Shown: positions 41,628 to 54,758, numbered from the stretch's first letter. The stretch is DNA of 64,000 nt from Nyssa sinensis (GCA_008638375.1 CM018031.1:8581062-8645061); one strand, 5' to 3'. Notes: generated from the letters alone by a model not told the origin. Made by a program: numbers and translations.

Positions 41628-42239
41628 GTGTTGTCTTTTCCAAATTCCAATTCACCATCATTTGAGTGGCTGGCTAATTTGTGCACATCTTCCTTGCAAT
41701 GCTTATTAGTTATTGAAAAAAAAATTTTAATTTCATTCAGTTGCACTTTTGTTAGCTGAATCATTATATTTTATTAGAAAGTTTTTTGGGCTCTCGCGGT
41801 GGTCACCAGTTTGTTTATCTGGGAACTTTTATTTTGTGCATTTTCAGCAAAACATTTTTTCGATTCCTAACTAGTGATATATTCATTTAGGCTGATTTGC
41901 TTTATGTACTATAAAAAAAGGGGGGGAGAAGAAATAGACCACCAGGTTGCTCTACATATTGGCTTCATTTCTCATGCATATTTGCTTACTGTTATCTACT
42001 TTTAAGATTAGATTTCCTTGAATTTACTTGTTAAATTGATCACTTATTCTTTGATGCAAGAGTAGAGTTCCCTAATGAAAAATTATAGTTGATGTTGATG
42101 TTGATTTTCTTTCATATCTAATCTCCTTTAGAGCAAAAAGTAACCTTGCTGTGTAGTTAGTCCCTAGAATGAATAATGGATCAGGGATGTACCTCAATGA
42201 TTAAATATAAGACAGACGTTCTTATCTATCTCACAAAAG

Positions 42240-43130
42240 AAGAAGAATAAATGAGGCAGAGGTTCTGACACACACATTCGCTAGTTCCTCTAAGCACAAC
42301 TCCTACTTCGGCATCTGCTGCATCTCAATAAATCACTAAAGTCTTCAGGATAACCCTGTCAACCCCAAAGACTAATACAAACAGACTCCAAAGTTCTCTA
42401 GCTATCCTTGCAATGGAATGAAAGATGCAAACATCTTTCTGAGTCTACTTACACTTGCAACACCAATTCACTTATAATTTTGCCTTTGTTCCATAGTTTA
42501 TCAATAGTTAGAATGGCTTCTTGAGCTGCCTATCCAATGATACAAGTAAAGAATGCCACCTTCATTAGCCTTGAGCATGCCAAATGATTCCCAAGGAAAG
42601 AAAGGTGCTCCAGTGCAACATAGCTGCTTGTAAAATGACCTCACACTGAACATGCCATTCTCATCAATCTTCCATCTCATCACATATCACATATTCAGGC
42701 TGCTTCCCACCATCCACGTGTGGAGTTTGGCACCTCATTACACTCTCCAGAAAATAATCGACAGACTCAAGCACCCAATCCTGTAAGTCAAAGTAAGATG
42801 GGACGCCACAACTCCATTTGCCGAGCAATTCACAGAGTTTGCAATAGAAGCTTCCCTGTTGCAATCCTATAACAGGTCTGGATACTCCTCGCACCATCTG
42901 TAATGCCAAAACACCATAGAGTCCCCACACCATATGTAATGCAAAAACCAAATCCTCTGACCATTCCCTACCACATTACTAATATATTTTTTCCCCATCC
43001 TTCCATAATTCCCCTCTACGGACAAACTCCTGACCTTTCTTAGGACTCAACCTCCCCAAACACTTCCATATTTCCCTTTTACCACCATTTGTCAAAAACT
43101 CTCTCCGCTAGCTTCACTATTATTTCCCCA
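42240..43130 (-). mobile_element. LINE remnant (zf-RVT region), ECHIDNA pseudogene intron 5
   Basis: Minus-strand frames show the C-terminal zinc-binding RT-associated region of plant L1 elements: MRWKIDENGMFSVRSFYKQL, then FFPW, AAQEAILTIDKLWNKGK, and LHLSFHCKDS with LWG. Stops and frameshifts are frequent. The upstream boundary is uncertain. Confidence 0.7.
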
Positions 43131-44355
43131 AAATTTTTATAGCACGACAGAAAAGAAAATGCTGTAAATTGTTTCAACTGCTACTTTCTCCATGTTATGT
43201 ACTTGGCAGAACTATCAGATGCTGCATAAGATTAATTGCTGTGTATATATATGTTTTCAGATGATGTTAGATACTAATTTACTTGATATTTGAAATGAAT
43301 TTAGCTTGTAGTTGGATTTATGGATTTGAGAAGAGAGATTTTTATTTCAAATTTTCAAATATTGAGGATTGGTGGCTGGAGTTGGATTGGGAGAATTGAG
43401 AACTGAGAGTGGAGATAAATTAGAGATGGGAGAAATACATCCAACTAGAATACTTGTGCAACTAGAATTCCTGATGAGAAAGATTTCATATAACTCCACC
43501 AAGGCTCTCAAATCCATCAGTGGATTGCGTTGAAATTGGAATTCAAGATATAGTCTTTAATTGATCAATCGTTCCTTGAAATCCATCAGTCTAGACACAA
43601 CCCTAAACAATGAGATATCCTTGTTGGAACATGAGAATGGGTAAAAGGAAGAATAGAAACTTTAAGTGCTCTGTTAATTATGAGGTCTCAAGTTCTTGTA
43701 AAATTTAAGGAGTGAAGTTCCCATTTGAAGTGTATTCAAAAAGAGGCCCTATGATATGTTCTGTAACAAGAAAAAAAAGGGGGAAAAAAGTTGTTTAGCT
43801 AAAAATCCAATAATATTCTACAATCAGAAATAACTATATGGGCAACACCCAAAAAGAAGATGCATGTTAAGGGAAGGCAATCTAAATTGTAATGCATGTT
43901 ATATAATATGATAGAACTGTGCAATATGCTTCTGCTGGAATTTTTTATTTTTTTTGGGTATTAGAGCACAAGATATAGATCCTCACAAAAATAATTTGTG
44001 TTGTTCACTTCTTTTTTCAGTGGTAATTTTTTTCTAGAAAGTAGACTGCCCATACTTATCTTAGTACGTCACATTATGATATACTTGAATGATAATATTG
44101 TGCTATCATTACTATTCATTTGTTTGAGCAACTTTTTCCTTGTTACCATAACTTTATGTTCAATGAAAATGAATGGAGCTGAAAACTTGTTTTTCCTATT
44201 TCAACCTTTTGGCTTAGACCGCTGCTGTTTTTACAGTCTCAAGAAATGCCTTCTCTCTTTTGCCAGATGCCAAGAAGCAGATTCAATCTTTTGCCTCACA
44301 GACTATTGCTTCTCACTTCTCATCTACTATACACTCAGCGTTCGGTGTTGTATAA

Positions 44356-45955
44356 ATTGTGTAATGAAAGAATGATGATCTTGATATAATGCTGAGACAG
44401 GTAATATAGATATACCCTGGGTGTCATCCCCCCTCCTTTATCCTGGGTTTTGGGTTTTAAACACCACTGATATTTTTGCAGTACCTTGTGTTTGGCACTA
44501 TGGTATTGGAGCCTTGGATTTAGAATTACAAACAAATTAGCTCAATTTTAGACTTGCTTGTCCCCAATTTCAGTTAATTTCAATTCTAAAATCCTAATTT
44601 CACAGTACGAGTCTGAAAACGTCCAGATTGCTCCAAATTGGTCTTCTTTCTCAAATTTAATCCTATAATGTATATTCATGTATAGCTGTGTCTACAACTC
44701 CACCATTCCCATTTTAGCCACCAAAATTGTCATCATCGTGACAAAAAAAGGGTTGATTTGGGTTGGGTTGGATTTGGACGGGAAAAGAAGGAAGAAGTTG
44801 CAAAGCCATCATAAGTATCGCCACTATATTCCTTAATTTCCATTCAACCAAGGCATTGAGGCACCAAATTTGGATCTGCGTTGATATTTCATGTTTGATA
44901 TGGTGGAATGGGCATTTCAGGAATGTCTATTCTAACTTTTTCAATTTCTTATTCTTATTTGTTATGATTGGAAATACCTTATTTTATTCCATTGAATAGA
45001 CATTCTATTAAAAATCATTTCAAGTATTTCTTTAGCTTAGATGAGTAATCTTTTTTCATATCATGTTATTTCCATTTCATTTTCTATTTCTTCTAATGGA
45101 ATGACCATTCCATTCCCATCAACCAAACATGGCCTTGGTATGGTCATGATAATATAATACACACTGCACTAGACTGAGTATAGGCCAGGGAGTTATACTG
45201 AAAAGCCAAGGATTTACATCATTTTCATCCCCTTCTTATATTTTGACAGTGGATGTCTTCTTCTTCTTGTGGATTGATTCAAATATCTCATGTTGAATTG
45301 GACAGCCTACTAGTCTACTACCAATGGTTGAGAGTTCACAACAAAGAAACGTAACTCTGGGCGGTTTGGTAGAGACTAACTAAAGTGATATGCACAGGTA
45401 GTGTTGGGATCTCCTTTCTTTATCTAGTCCAAGAAACCCTATCTAGATCCATGAATGACCCAAGTCAACTCTCCACTTATTTTGGTTTTATTCAGGTTAT
45501 TTTCCTGCCGCCATCACAGATTGCTACCGCCCAATCTACCACTGCCACTGCTATGTCATGCTACACAACCTTGTAATCATCAGCTTTACACCTGTCAATT
45601 TAAGAGATTCCAACACGTGTTTTTTTTTTCTTCTAGTTTTTGATTTTTCTTGTTTTTTGTTTTCGTGTGATAATGATTGTAAAACGAATTAAAATAGGAT
45701 CTTAGTTACTTTCTTAAAACAAACTAAAATAGGACCTTAGTAGTTGGTTCTTAAATCAACTATATTCAACAAGTGCAATTTAACTTTGAACGGTTCTACA
45801 AATCAAATGTTTTGATGGTTACGAGCTGAAATGCTTTCCCACATGATCATGACTTTTATATGACGGAGATGGAAGCAAAAGAAAATATGTTTGTGAATTT
45901 TATTTTTGATTTTCATAAGTGATTTCTCGTTTATTCCAACAAATTAAAATGCTAT

Positions 45956-45991
<36 letters not shown>

Positions 45992-46277
45992 AAACTCTCT
46001 AATAAAGAAAGAAATTATTACTTTCTTTTCTCTATCTCCTCCCAAACTCCCAATTATTGTGTAATATACATGTTAGAAGACACACACGAGCATGCACAAG
46101 TGAGTGCTGTCATTTCTGAAGCATCGACTCCCAGTTCTATTACTATAAATTAGGCGCGACAAACACCAGCTGTACTAGTAAGTTATGTCTCCTCCTATTC
46201 TCTTATGCGGATAGCTTTATTGCATTCAGAGGTCAAAAGGCAATGGAGAGAATGTATAAATGGGTCTAAAAAGAGTG

Positions 46278-46324
<47 letters not shown>

Positions 46325-46741
46325 AATGGGTCTAAAGACGTTTCACATATTTTATAGAGATTAGAATAATTTATTGAGTTTATGAAAATATCACAATTAA
46401 ATGTATACATAGGATTTTGTACACCTAATTTTTTTCCAAATTTTAGAATAGGAGTCTTGTATTGTACACTGGACTTGTCCTTTTACGTAAGATTGAAGAA
46501 AGCTTCCATTGAAATAGATAAACGAAAGTTGAGAAAAGTGGGAGTAATATGTTCCAATCTTTTACGTCCAACGCCGGTTGGGAATCCACCGTTGGCATAA
46601 CCCTAAAATTAATTTTACAATGCCTTTTGACCACAAGGGTGTACTAAAGCACCGAGTCCACTAACCCATGATTCTCTACCCCCCTGCCCCCTCCCCCCAC
46701 TTGGAGAACTTCTCACGTCATCCATCATGATGCAAGTAATG

Positions 46742-46779
<38 letters not shown>

Positions 46780-47111
46780 TAATTTTTGACTGCAGTTTTG
46801 TTGGAATAATTCCTCTCTCTAAAATATTCCACTTATCCTCGAATGTAGACTACATGATAAGAACGTATATTCAAGTGTTTTAATGTAATGTATGGCGGAC
46901 CAATTGTATGATTCATTATATAAGATAGCATTTATTTTATGGTTGATTTTTGGATAAGCTGCAAAAGATGTGCCTGTAGACCGATGGGTACGGTTGATGC
47001 TGTGACTATATAAGGCTCTTAATTTCTTTTATATCATTTTAATCGTTATTAATCACTGTGTATATTGTATGTATAGACACAAAATGTCATTTATATATGC
47101 GTGTGTATCAC

Positions 47112-47176
<65 letters not shown>

Positions 47177-47853
47177 ATTTGTAGTGGAAAGATATGGTCG
47201 GAATGGGTGGCAGGGCATGTTTAAAGGAGAGTTGATGCTATCTTTGCTCGACCTTTTCCTACTAGTCTCCCCTTGGGGAGTAAGAAATCCAAATTCTTCT
47301 ACAATTCATTCTTGATGGGACTTTCATTGAAAGTAATATTAGTTTTTCCTCGATTACAGAATAATCATACCTTGGGATTACTTTGTTTTCGAATAATTGG
47401 TGTATTTTATTCTTGAATTGACTCGTTCTCGAGCTGATTTAGACTCTTTTAAAATTTACCGATTAATACTTGGATTTAGAAAATTCTCATATTCTCTATT
47501 GGCCAATCGGTATAAAATGTTTTAAAGCGATTTGATAAAGTTGAACAATTAATTATTAGCACTTGGTTGTTAGTAACCCCATTCTGAATGTGCCGATCTG
47601 TACTCAGAGTTTAGTTTTACTATTTTCACATATTTTTATATTTAGAGTTTGAGAATATTATATAATGTAATTTTTCGAAAAAAAAAAAGGAGAGAATTAC
47701 AGGAACCGTCCTTAGACAATTATGAGAATATTTCAAACACCCCACTTAGTGGTATGCATAGTCTGTAAAACATAGGCTATTTGTTGAACCATGTATATTT
47801 AATATTATTTTCTTGTTATTGTGTTTGTTTGTTTGTACTTCTTGAATTCATTT

Positions 47854-47888
<35 letters not shown>

Positions 47889-49850
47889 ACTTCCGTTGCA
47901 CAACACAGAATTAGGGTGAATTTCGCACCCATGACCACCCTATAAATTCCTATTTCTTCTTACTCAAAAAACAAAAAGAAAAATATATTGCTTCACACGT
48001 GGGAAAAGTAGGAACCCTCATTAATATAAAGAGACTAAATTATGAGATTGATTAGGATCATAGAACATGCAAATGACACGTGCACTTTTGAAATACTATT
48101 ACAGGTGTGGAAACTCCCTCCAAACCCATCTATATATGAAAGAATAAGGTAAAAGGAAAATCAGGAATATTTAATGGATTGAATAAATCCATTTCGAAAA
48201 CCACTGAAGCTTTTGATTCAAAAAGTAAATTCAAAAGATATAATACCAGAATATGATACCTTTTATTATTTTACAATACTTTTCTTTTAATTCTTACTGG
48301 TCAATGAAAAAATTTAAAAGCAGTTTGGCTAAGCCTTTGAACCATATCATATCATAAGATATTAAGCAAATTGTCAGCAACTAAAAAAGAAAAACAATCT
48401 GTAATGAAGAATTAGGCCAATTAATAACAGTAACACAAAGTTGCCAAGTTGAGAAGCAACAATATTTGTCATTTGTAATTTTGGCTAATTAAGTGTATTA
48501 AGTGAAAACTCGAGATTACACTTTTTTTTTTTTTTTTTCAAATTTCAATGGGGTTGAAAATGTAAGGCTCCGAGATTTCAGTTAAGTAACCGGTCTCTTT
48601 GTGTTTAAGAATTAATGGTAAGCGTATCTAGATACCTAATTATTAAATTGAAAAGTTAGGCATAAATTTTATGAGTTCATGTATTTGTATTTATGTATTC
48701 TTACATACACTTTCACACACTTTATTTTATTTTACTTTTTATGCATATAATGGAGGACCTACATATACACTAAGGGGCTATTGCCTCCCCCAATTTTGAA
48801 AATTGAATTCTTTACCCTTATTTTTTATAGAATTTTTTTTTTTAAAGTAAAAAACTAGGATTTTCTCGCACTTCCCTCCTCTCCGAATCTTTTCATATCT
48901 TTATAAAACACTCCCTTAAATTTTAACTTTTTAATTTTTGCTCCCAAAAATCTATGATTTAAATCCATCACTATATGCATAGATCTCTACTTAAATTAGA
49001 TTTGATTTGAAAACATTTTCGAAAAGCTTAGAAGTCCATTTTGAATTTTTTACAATATTTAGAATTGGTCTCATGAATTTTTGAAACAAGGTCAATAAAA
49101 AAGAATTTCGAAAAAAAATTATAGAATGACCTATATGTAATAATCTTTTTTATCATAACTCAAAATATACTCTAACTTTTGCGATGAAACTAAGTTCTTA
49201 TGAGAGTAGACTTCTCAATCTTCGAAACGATATACAGAATACCCTAATCCGATTTTCTATGAGTGAGTTGTTTGAAGTTAGTATATTCAGTAATTTGTTC
49301 CAACACACGAGTCATTCAAACAAGCAAGTAATAAGCGTTTGAATGCAAATTTGATGCGTTTGAATGCAAATTTGTTCATCCAAACAAGTTACATTATATT
49401 TTGATGAAGAGGGATATATGAATTTTGACAGAACACTTATTTTCAGGTCAATTTAAAACTTCTCAAATTATAAATACATCTATCTAGAACCTTCTTTTAT
49501 TGAGAGAGGGAGAGAGCATATTGGAGAGATTTCTTAAGCTTCTTAGTTCTTTTGTGTATATGATTGATGAATGGGAAGAAGTGTTACTAAAGTGAGCAGG
49601 ACAATACTAATAAAGTAAATTGACAAAAGAGCAAAGCATGAAAGAAAAATTAGAGTGTTGACTAGCAGTACGCACGATAGTGTGGTAAGTTAGTAACTAG
49701 GTTTTGTTAGCTTTGTATATTGTAACTGAATTAACTAATTAGTAAATTATTTTATGTAGTAGTAAATTTTTTCATCTCGTGTGGGTTTTCTCTCTTTAAA
49801 ATACTATTTCTTGTATGATTGCTGTATTTTTTTATTACTTCGATTTTTCC
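44356..49850. other. Intergenic region between ECHIDNA pseudogene and MYB gene
   Basis: No supported gene. Microsatellites: (CT)n 45957-45991, (CA)n(TA)n 46278-46323, (AT)n 46745-46776, (AT)n(AG)n 47112-47171 and (AT)n 47856-47886. A 22-bp direct repeat (GCGTTTGAATGCAAATTTG) is at 49335-49375. Confidence 0.6.
46258..46342. repeat. (CA)n(TA)n microsatellite with TGGGTCTAAA on both sides
   Basis: TATAAATGGGTCTAAA stands before and after the dinucleotide tract. The same ATGGGTCTAAA follows (CA)n tracts at 49984 and 50441. Confidence 0.8.
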
Positions 49851-50034
49851 TATATGGTCGGTAATGAATGAAACGTCCCACCCACATTGGGACTTCTAAT
49901 AGACCATCATCTTCACGTGCTGGAAGACATAATGGTAACAGGCACACACACACACATATATACACACACACACACACACACAGATGGGTCTAAAAATATT
50001 GAGAACGAAACTGCGCAACTGGTTTATTATTTAG
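49851..50034. repeat. MYB-upstream duplication, copy 1
   Basis: Begins TATATGGTCGGTAATGAATG and ends ATGGGTCTAAAAATATTGAG ... GGTTTATTATTTAG. Copy 2 at 50304-50491 is nearly identical apart from the microsatellite. Each holds GTCCCACCCACATTGGGAC, a short inverted repeat, and TTCACGTGCTG with a CACGTG core. Confidence 0.9.
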
Positions 50035-50303
50035 TAGGGGTGTCAATTTTTGACACAACACGAAAATATGATTCGAACACGATACGAAATTAACAGGTTT
50101 GAGTTTGGCGTAAATGAGTTTGAATCATGAACGGGTTGACACGTATAACACGATTAATAAACATACCGTGTTTGGGTCTTAGTAGTGTTAACTTATTTAA
50201 CACAATTTAATACGTTTAATTATAAAAAAAAATTATGAATTAAGATAATTCGTCTCATATTAAAAGTTTATCAAGATTTTGAGATTTTTTATTTAAAATT
50301 TAT
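50035..50303. mobile_element. hAT-like end between the two MYB-upstream duplicates
   Basis: Starts TAGGGGTGTCAATTTTTGAC right at the end of copy 1, a classic hAT-style terminus, with AACGGGTTGACACG inside. No right terminus could be matched, so a partial element is likely. Confidence 0.5.
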
Positions 50304-50398
50304 TATATGATCGGTAGTGAATGAAACGTCCCACCCACATTGGGACTTCTAATATACCATCATCTTCACGTGCTGCAAGACATAATGGTAACAGGCTA

Positions 50399-50429
<31 letters not shown>

Positions 50430-50491
50430 CACACACACATATGGGTCTAAAAATATTGAGAACGAAAGTACGCAACTGGTTTATTATTTAG
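50304..50491. repeat. MYB-upstream duplication, copy 2
   Basis: Second copy, offset 453 bp from copy 1. It ends TTTATTATTTAG and then continues into unique sequence leading to the MYB leader. Its start codon-proximal edge is about 330 bp from the ATG. Confidence 0.9.
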
Positions 50492-50819
50492 ATGGTACCG
50501 AGTCTACCGACAGCCCCGTGCGTGTGAGAAAAGTCAAATCTCACACTGAACCTACGAATATTAAACACTCTCTGTGAGTCCCGAGTGTTTAATAATAATA
50601 AATTGAAAGTCGAGAGAGGTGGAAAAGTCAAAAGATCAAACTTCACTCTCAACCTTTTCTTTGCAATATCTTTAAATAATTACTTAATCTCACTCTATAA
50701 TCTATATAATCTCCTTCTCATCCGTTCTGTACTCCGTGAACTAGCTAATCCAAACATTCTCATCATCTTCTCTGAGCTCCGTACTAATCCATAACCCAAC
50801 TCTCTCTCTATATATATAT

Positions 50820-51941
50820 ATGGGCGTTGAGGAGGGAGATTTTAGCTTTGGAAGTGAGAGCAAATTAGGAGAGATGAACATGAGAAAAGGTCCATGGACT
50901 GTGGAGGAGGACTCGAAGCTCATTGATTACATTACCATCCATGGAGAAGGACGCTGGAACTTCCTTGCTCGCTGTGCCGGTAATTGACATAGCTTCCACT
51001 ACTATAATTCATTGTCTTGCTTGATTAAGATTGTTCAACATAATTAAATACATACTTTATTTTAATAATTATATATAAGCAGGTTTGAAACGAACGGGGA
51101 AAAGCTGCAGATTAAGATGGGTGAACTACTTGTGTCCCGATGTTAGACGTGGAAACATCACCCTCGAGGAACAACTCCTCATTCTTCATTTTCATTCTCG
51201 CTGGGGAAATCGGTATTAATTCTCATCTACTATTTATCATTAATTCTTTGTTCATGGCCCTGTATTAATTCAGTTCTATATATCTATATATTTATATATA
51301 CCTAAAGTCTCCCTCTATATATCTATATATATTGAACCATTGAAGGTGGTCTAAGATTGCTAGAGAGTTACCGGGACGAACAGATAATGAGATAAAAAAC
51401 TACTGGAGAACAAGAGTTCAAAAGGTAGCAAAGCAGCTGAAATGCGATGTAAACAGCCAACAATTCAGAGAGGCCATGCGTTCTCAATGGCTGCCAAGGT
51501 TGGTCGAGCGGATCCGGGCCTCATCCGACTATTCCGTTAGCCGGGTCCACCACTACCGCCGGTGACCATCTCGGTTACCAGTCACAGAAAGTCATCGCCT
51601 CCGGTGACATCAGTGAAGCTCCGGTTGGGACGGTCGACCCAAATTCAAAGCCCGAAAAATCGGACATTTCATGGGGCTCATTGGAGGCCCAAGTTTCCCC
51701 CGTTTCGATCCTCACCGATTATAACAACTTCATTCCTGGTTGTAACTGGTCCACCAATTTGGAAGATGGACCTGTTCTTGGTCCAGAATCGGTGGCTATC
51801 TCTTCACAGGGACAAGGGTTTGATTTGCAAACTTTAGAGCAGAGTGACGCTTGGTTCAGTGGTGGGGACTCATTAGAGAATTTGTTAAACGAGGAGGATA
51901 TATGGGTCTTACAGCAACAGCTTTATGAAGAGATGAACTAG
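50820..51941 (+). pseudogene. R2R3-MYB transcription factor with frameshifted C-terminus
   Basis: Exons 50820-50979, 51083-51212 and 51346 onward. R2 ([18 protein letters not shown] ... [23 protein letters not shown]) and R3 ([40 protein letters not shown]) have all tryptophans and recognition helices. [20 protein letters not shown] after R3 points to the MYB2/62/108/112-type subgroup 20 (family knowledge). The frame then hits TGA at 51563-51565, giving 169 residues. A second frame, shifted by +1, continues without stops from about 51513 to TAG at 51941, ending NEEDIWVLQQQLYEEMN, the acidic/aromatic tail expected for this group. One extra base between about 51513 and 51562 explains this. It may still make a truncated DNA-binding protein. 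The ATG lies at the edge of a TA repeat; further in-frame ATGs are at 50874 and 50880. Confidence 0.85.
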
Positions 51942-54675
51942 AATCAAAGAGTTTGCGTGACGCACGAAAGAATGACAGGAATAGCAACGATAGTGTGTTC
52001 ATCATCATCATCATGTAGTATTAACTAGTGGGATGTATTTAAATAGTGCACGGAAGCGGCCGAAATTTCATTTTCATTTCAGATTTCATTGCTTTGTTTC
52101 ACCAATGGACTCCTCTTATAACATACCACACTACAATATAGCTCAATTTAAAAATATAAATATATATATTTATATTTATATTTATATTTATATACACACG
52201 AATGGACTATTTATAATTTTTTACGATACTTAAGTTACATCTGAAATGATAAAATACTTTTCTTTTAAACAGAAACCGGTTCAACATATGATGTAAAAGA
52301 TTATGATCTACAAAATCTTAAAATTTGAATTTTTTATCCTTTTTTTTTATAGAATTTCTTGAAAATAAATTAGAAGTTGTCTCAATTTTTTTTCATATTT
52401 ATATAAGAAGGCCCTAGAATTTTAATTTTTATATATTTATCCTCTAACTTCATGATCTAGGTTTTCTCACTACTTTCATAAATATAATTCAGGTTTGAGA
52501 CTTAACATATGTGCATATACATACTTATGAAGAATTTTTCAGTCTCTCCATCATTTTAATAGTAAAAAACACTATAGTTAATAATAGAAGTAACTATAAT
52601 CATCCCAAAATAGTGTTACAATCACGTAGAAAACGAAAGGCCAGACCTGCATGATCACCCAGTAAAATAGACAACGGAAGTTTTCTTCTTTTTTCTTCTT
52701 TTCTTTTTCAATTAATTACTTGATAGGTAAAAATAGAAGGCCGCATACTTCAAGCTTTAGGCACTTTTATTGTTCTTCCAATTTGAGTCTGTCTCTCTTT
52801 TTTTGTAAGCATAAGATGGGCTGGGCTGGGCTGATACCCCGCCTACACCCTATTTCACCCAATAAGAGATATGACACTGCCTAAAATAAAACAGGGCCCA
52901 GATCCACCACTAAAATTAAAAGAGGCCCAGATCCACCCTAGTCCTTTTGAAGAGAGAGGAGTCCAACACAATCACAATGTTTAGTTGCCTCCCTAATTGT
53001 GCGGGCCAGCTCTAGCCTTAAGCCCATTTCTTTGCCAGGCCTGAGATTTTATGTTTTTATAGTTTAATTTAATTTGTAATTGTAAGGTCAAAGAAATCTA
53101 ACTTTACAAAAAGCTTTATAAAGATTCCGAGAAAAAAACATTCAGTCTTGTTAGTAAAGTAATTATTCTTATTTTTATTACTATCAAGAACAAATTCGTA
53201 AATAGTTAATTTGTATTACTTAATTTATAATTTTATTTAAGAATTTTATTTAATATGTAATATTAAATAAAAAAGATATCATTTAAAGTTATTGTTTCAA
53301 ACTTCAAATTATCTTGAATTGGATATTTATTTTTATATGAATAGGGATGAGAATTTGTCTCGTCCCATCGGGGACCTCGGCCCGTTTTTAATGAGACGGA
53401 TATGGAGTATTTATAAACGAAATTGGGGTGAAGCTTTGAAAACCCAATCCGGTTCAAGGTCTGAAAATGGTCACCTTGTCCTGAATCCGTCCAATTTATA
53501 TATTAATTTTTTTAATTCTTATATATCTTATATTTATCAATAAAGTACACTATATAAAATTAGTTTTAAGATTTTTTATATTATACTCATATTATTATTA
53601 TTATTATTATTTTTGTATTGATTATTTTGACAATAAAATTCTAATTTACTTATCAAGAAAAAAGTTTTAACTTATTTTTGAAAAAAAATATCGAAATTCG
53701 TGGGAGGGGAGGAGTGACGTGAGAGTTGATAAAAGGACACCCTATCCTGAATTTGCCGTGCTGCCATTCCTAAATTATGAATATTTAACAATGAAGAATA
53801 ATGCAAGGATAAATGACTACCTATATGTGTGTGTGTGTGTGTGTAAAATTACTATTTGAAGGGCCGATTAGGAATGCTTTACATACAAGCATGTGGTTCA
53901 CTTATACAACTGATATGGCAAGTACTCGTCCAGTGAATTTCAGGAAAATTTTATTACAAACTGGTTATTGATTTGGTCATAAACTTCACCAATTATATCT
54001 TGTTATATATATATATATATATATATATGTTTTGATTTGCGAATTTAATGAAGAAAGAAAAACTAATTTTTCTATCTCACACAAACAAAATTATAAAATA
54101 AAAAAATCTTTCACATGATATTTTTCACTCCCTTTCGAAATTTTCAAATTAGTTAGAGCCTTAATTTCTAATTTTATTTAAGTAGAAAAGCAAATATGAG
54201 TAAAATCATTAATCTTTTTCTTTTAACAAATTCATGAACCAAATGACATATTAAACAATAAGACATTTTCCTATGATTTTGGGACCTTAGAGAAAAATTC
54301 AACCTTTGGAAAATTTTCAACATTGAAATAATTCATTAACTCAAAAGTTATTCAAGAAAATATTGTTAATAATTTGGATAAAATTTAAGATTATTTTTTG
54401 AGTAAAAAATGATATATGTTAAAAATACAAAAAGAAAAAAAACCATGATTTCCTATTTTATATATATATATATATATATTCAATAAAATTTTCGAATTTA
54501 GGAAAAATAAAGAGGAATTAATTGTAATATTTGAAGTATTCTGATATGATTTGAGAACTTTTAAACAGTAGAGATGAAATCAAAATTTGAATTGCTTAAT
54601 CAAAATATCAAGATGAAATTCAAGTTTTGTTACACAGAATTCAACACATGGGCCGAGTTCACGGGTAATTTGGCA

Positions 54676-54706
<31 letters not shown>

Positions 54707-54758
54707 TAAATGGGTACATGCAGATGAGGAACAGCAGGCTGCAGCATAAGGTTTCTAA
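51942..54758. other. Intergenic region downstream of the MYB gene
   Basis: AT-rich with no supported gene other than the hAT-like element at 53342-53772. Microsatellites: (GT)n near 53825, (AT)n 54004-54028 and 54463-54479, and (CA)n 54685-54706. Confidence 0.6.
53342..53772. mobile_element. hAT-like MITE
   Basis: Left end TAGGGATGAGAATTTGTCTC; right end GAATTTGCCGTGCTGCCATTCCTA read inverted gives TAGGAATGGCAGCACGGCAA. Subterminal GTCTCGTCCCATCGGGG matches this group's style. Flanks TATATGAA and ATTATGAA agree at six of eight positions. Confidence 0.5.

Larger units (their letters stand above)
39210..44355 (+). pseudogene. ECH: ECHIDNA (TVP23-family trans-Golgi membrane protein) pseudogene
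   Basis: ECHIDNA is a four-helix trans-Golgi protein needed for secretion and cell elongation. Six exons with intact splice sites are recognisable: 39210-39224, 40134-40190, 40278-40481, 40631-40690, 41329-41455 and 44267-44355 (MDLGQ, HVGEHYANPKTCFFHVLFK, LAFYILSALFFDSF, MNKKDSLLFWWTLYL, AAAWIILGIFSVIRF, FTKCCKDAKKQIQSFA, STIHSAFGVV). Exon 3 is broken four times: one base lost after GCTGCAGC (near 40285), one T gained in AGCTTTCGTC (near 40323), the Arg codon after VSG is TGA, and the Trp codon after GES is TGA. The first lesion puts TAG in frame at once. Introns are kept, so this is a duplicated gene copy rather than a processed one. Confidence 0.88.

Noticed and set aside
51562..51837. A 91-codon ORF in the MYB third exon
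   Set aside because: It is a third frame; the family-like C-terminus is in the frame ending at 51941.
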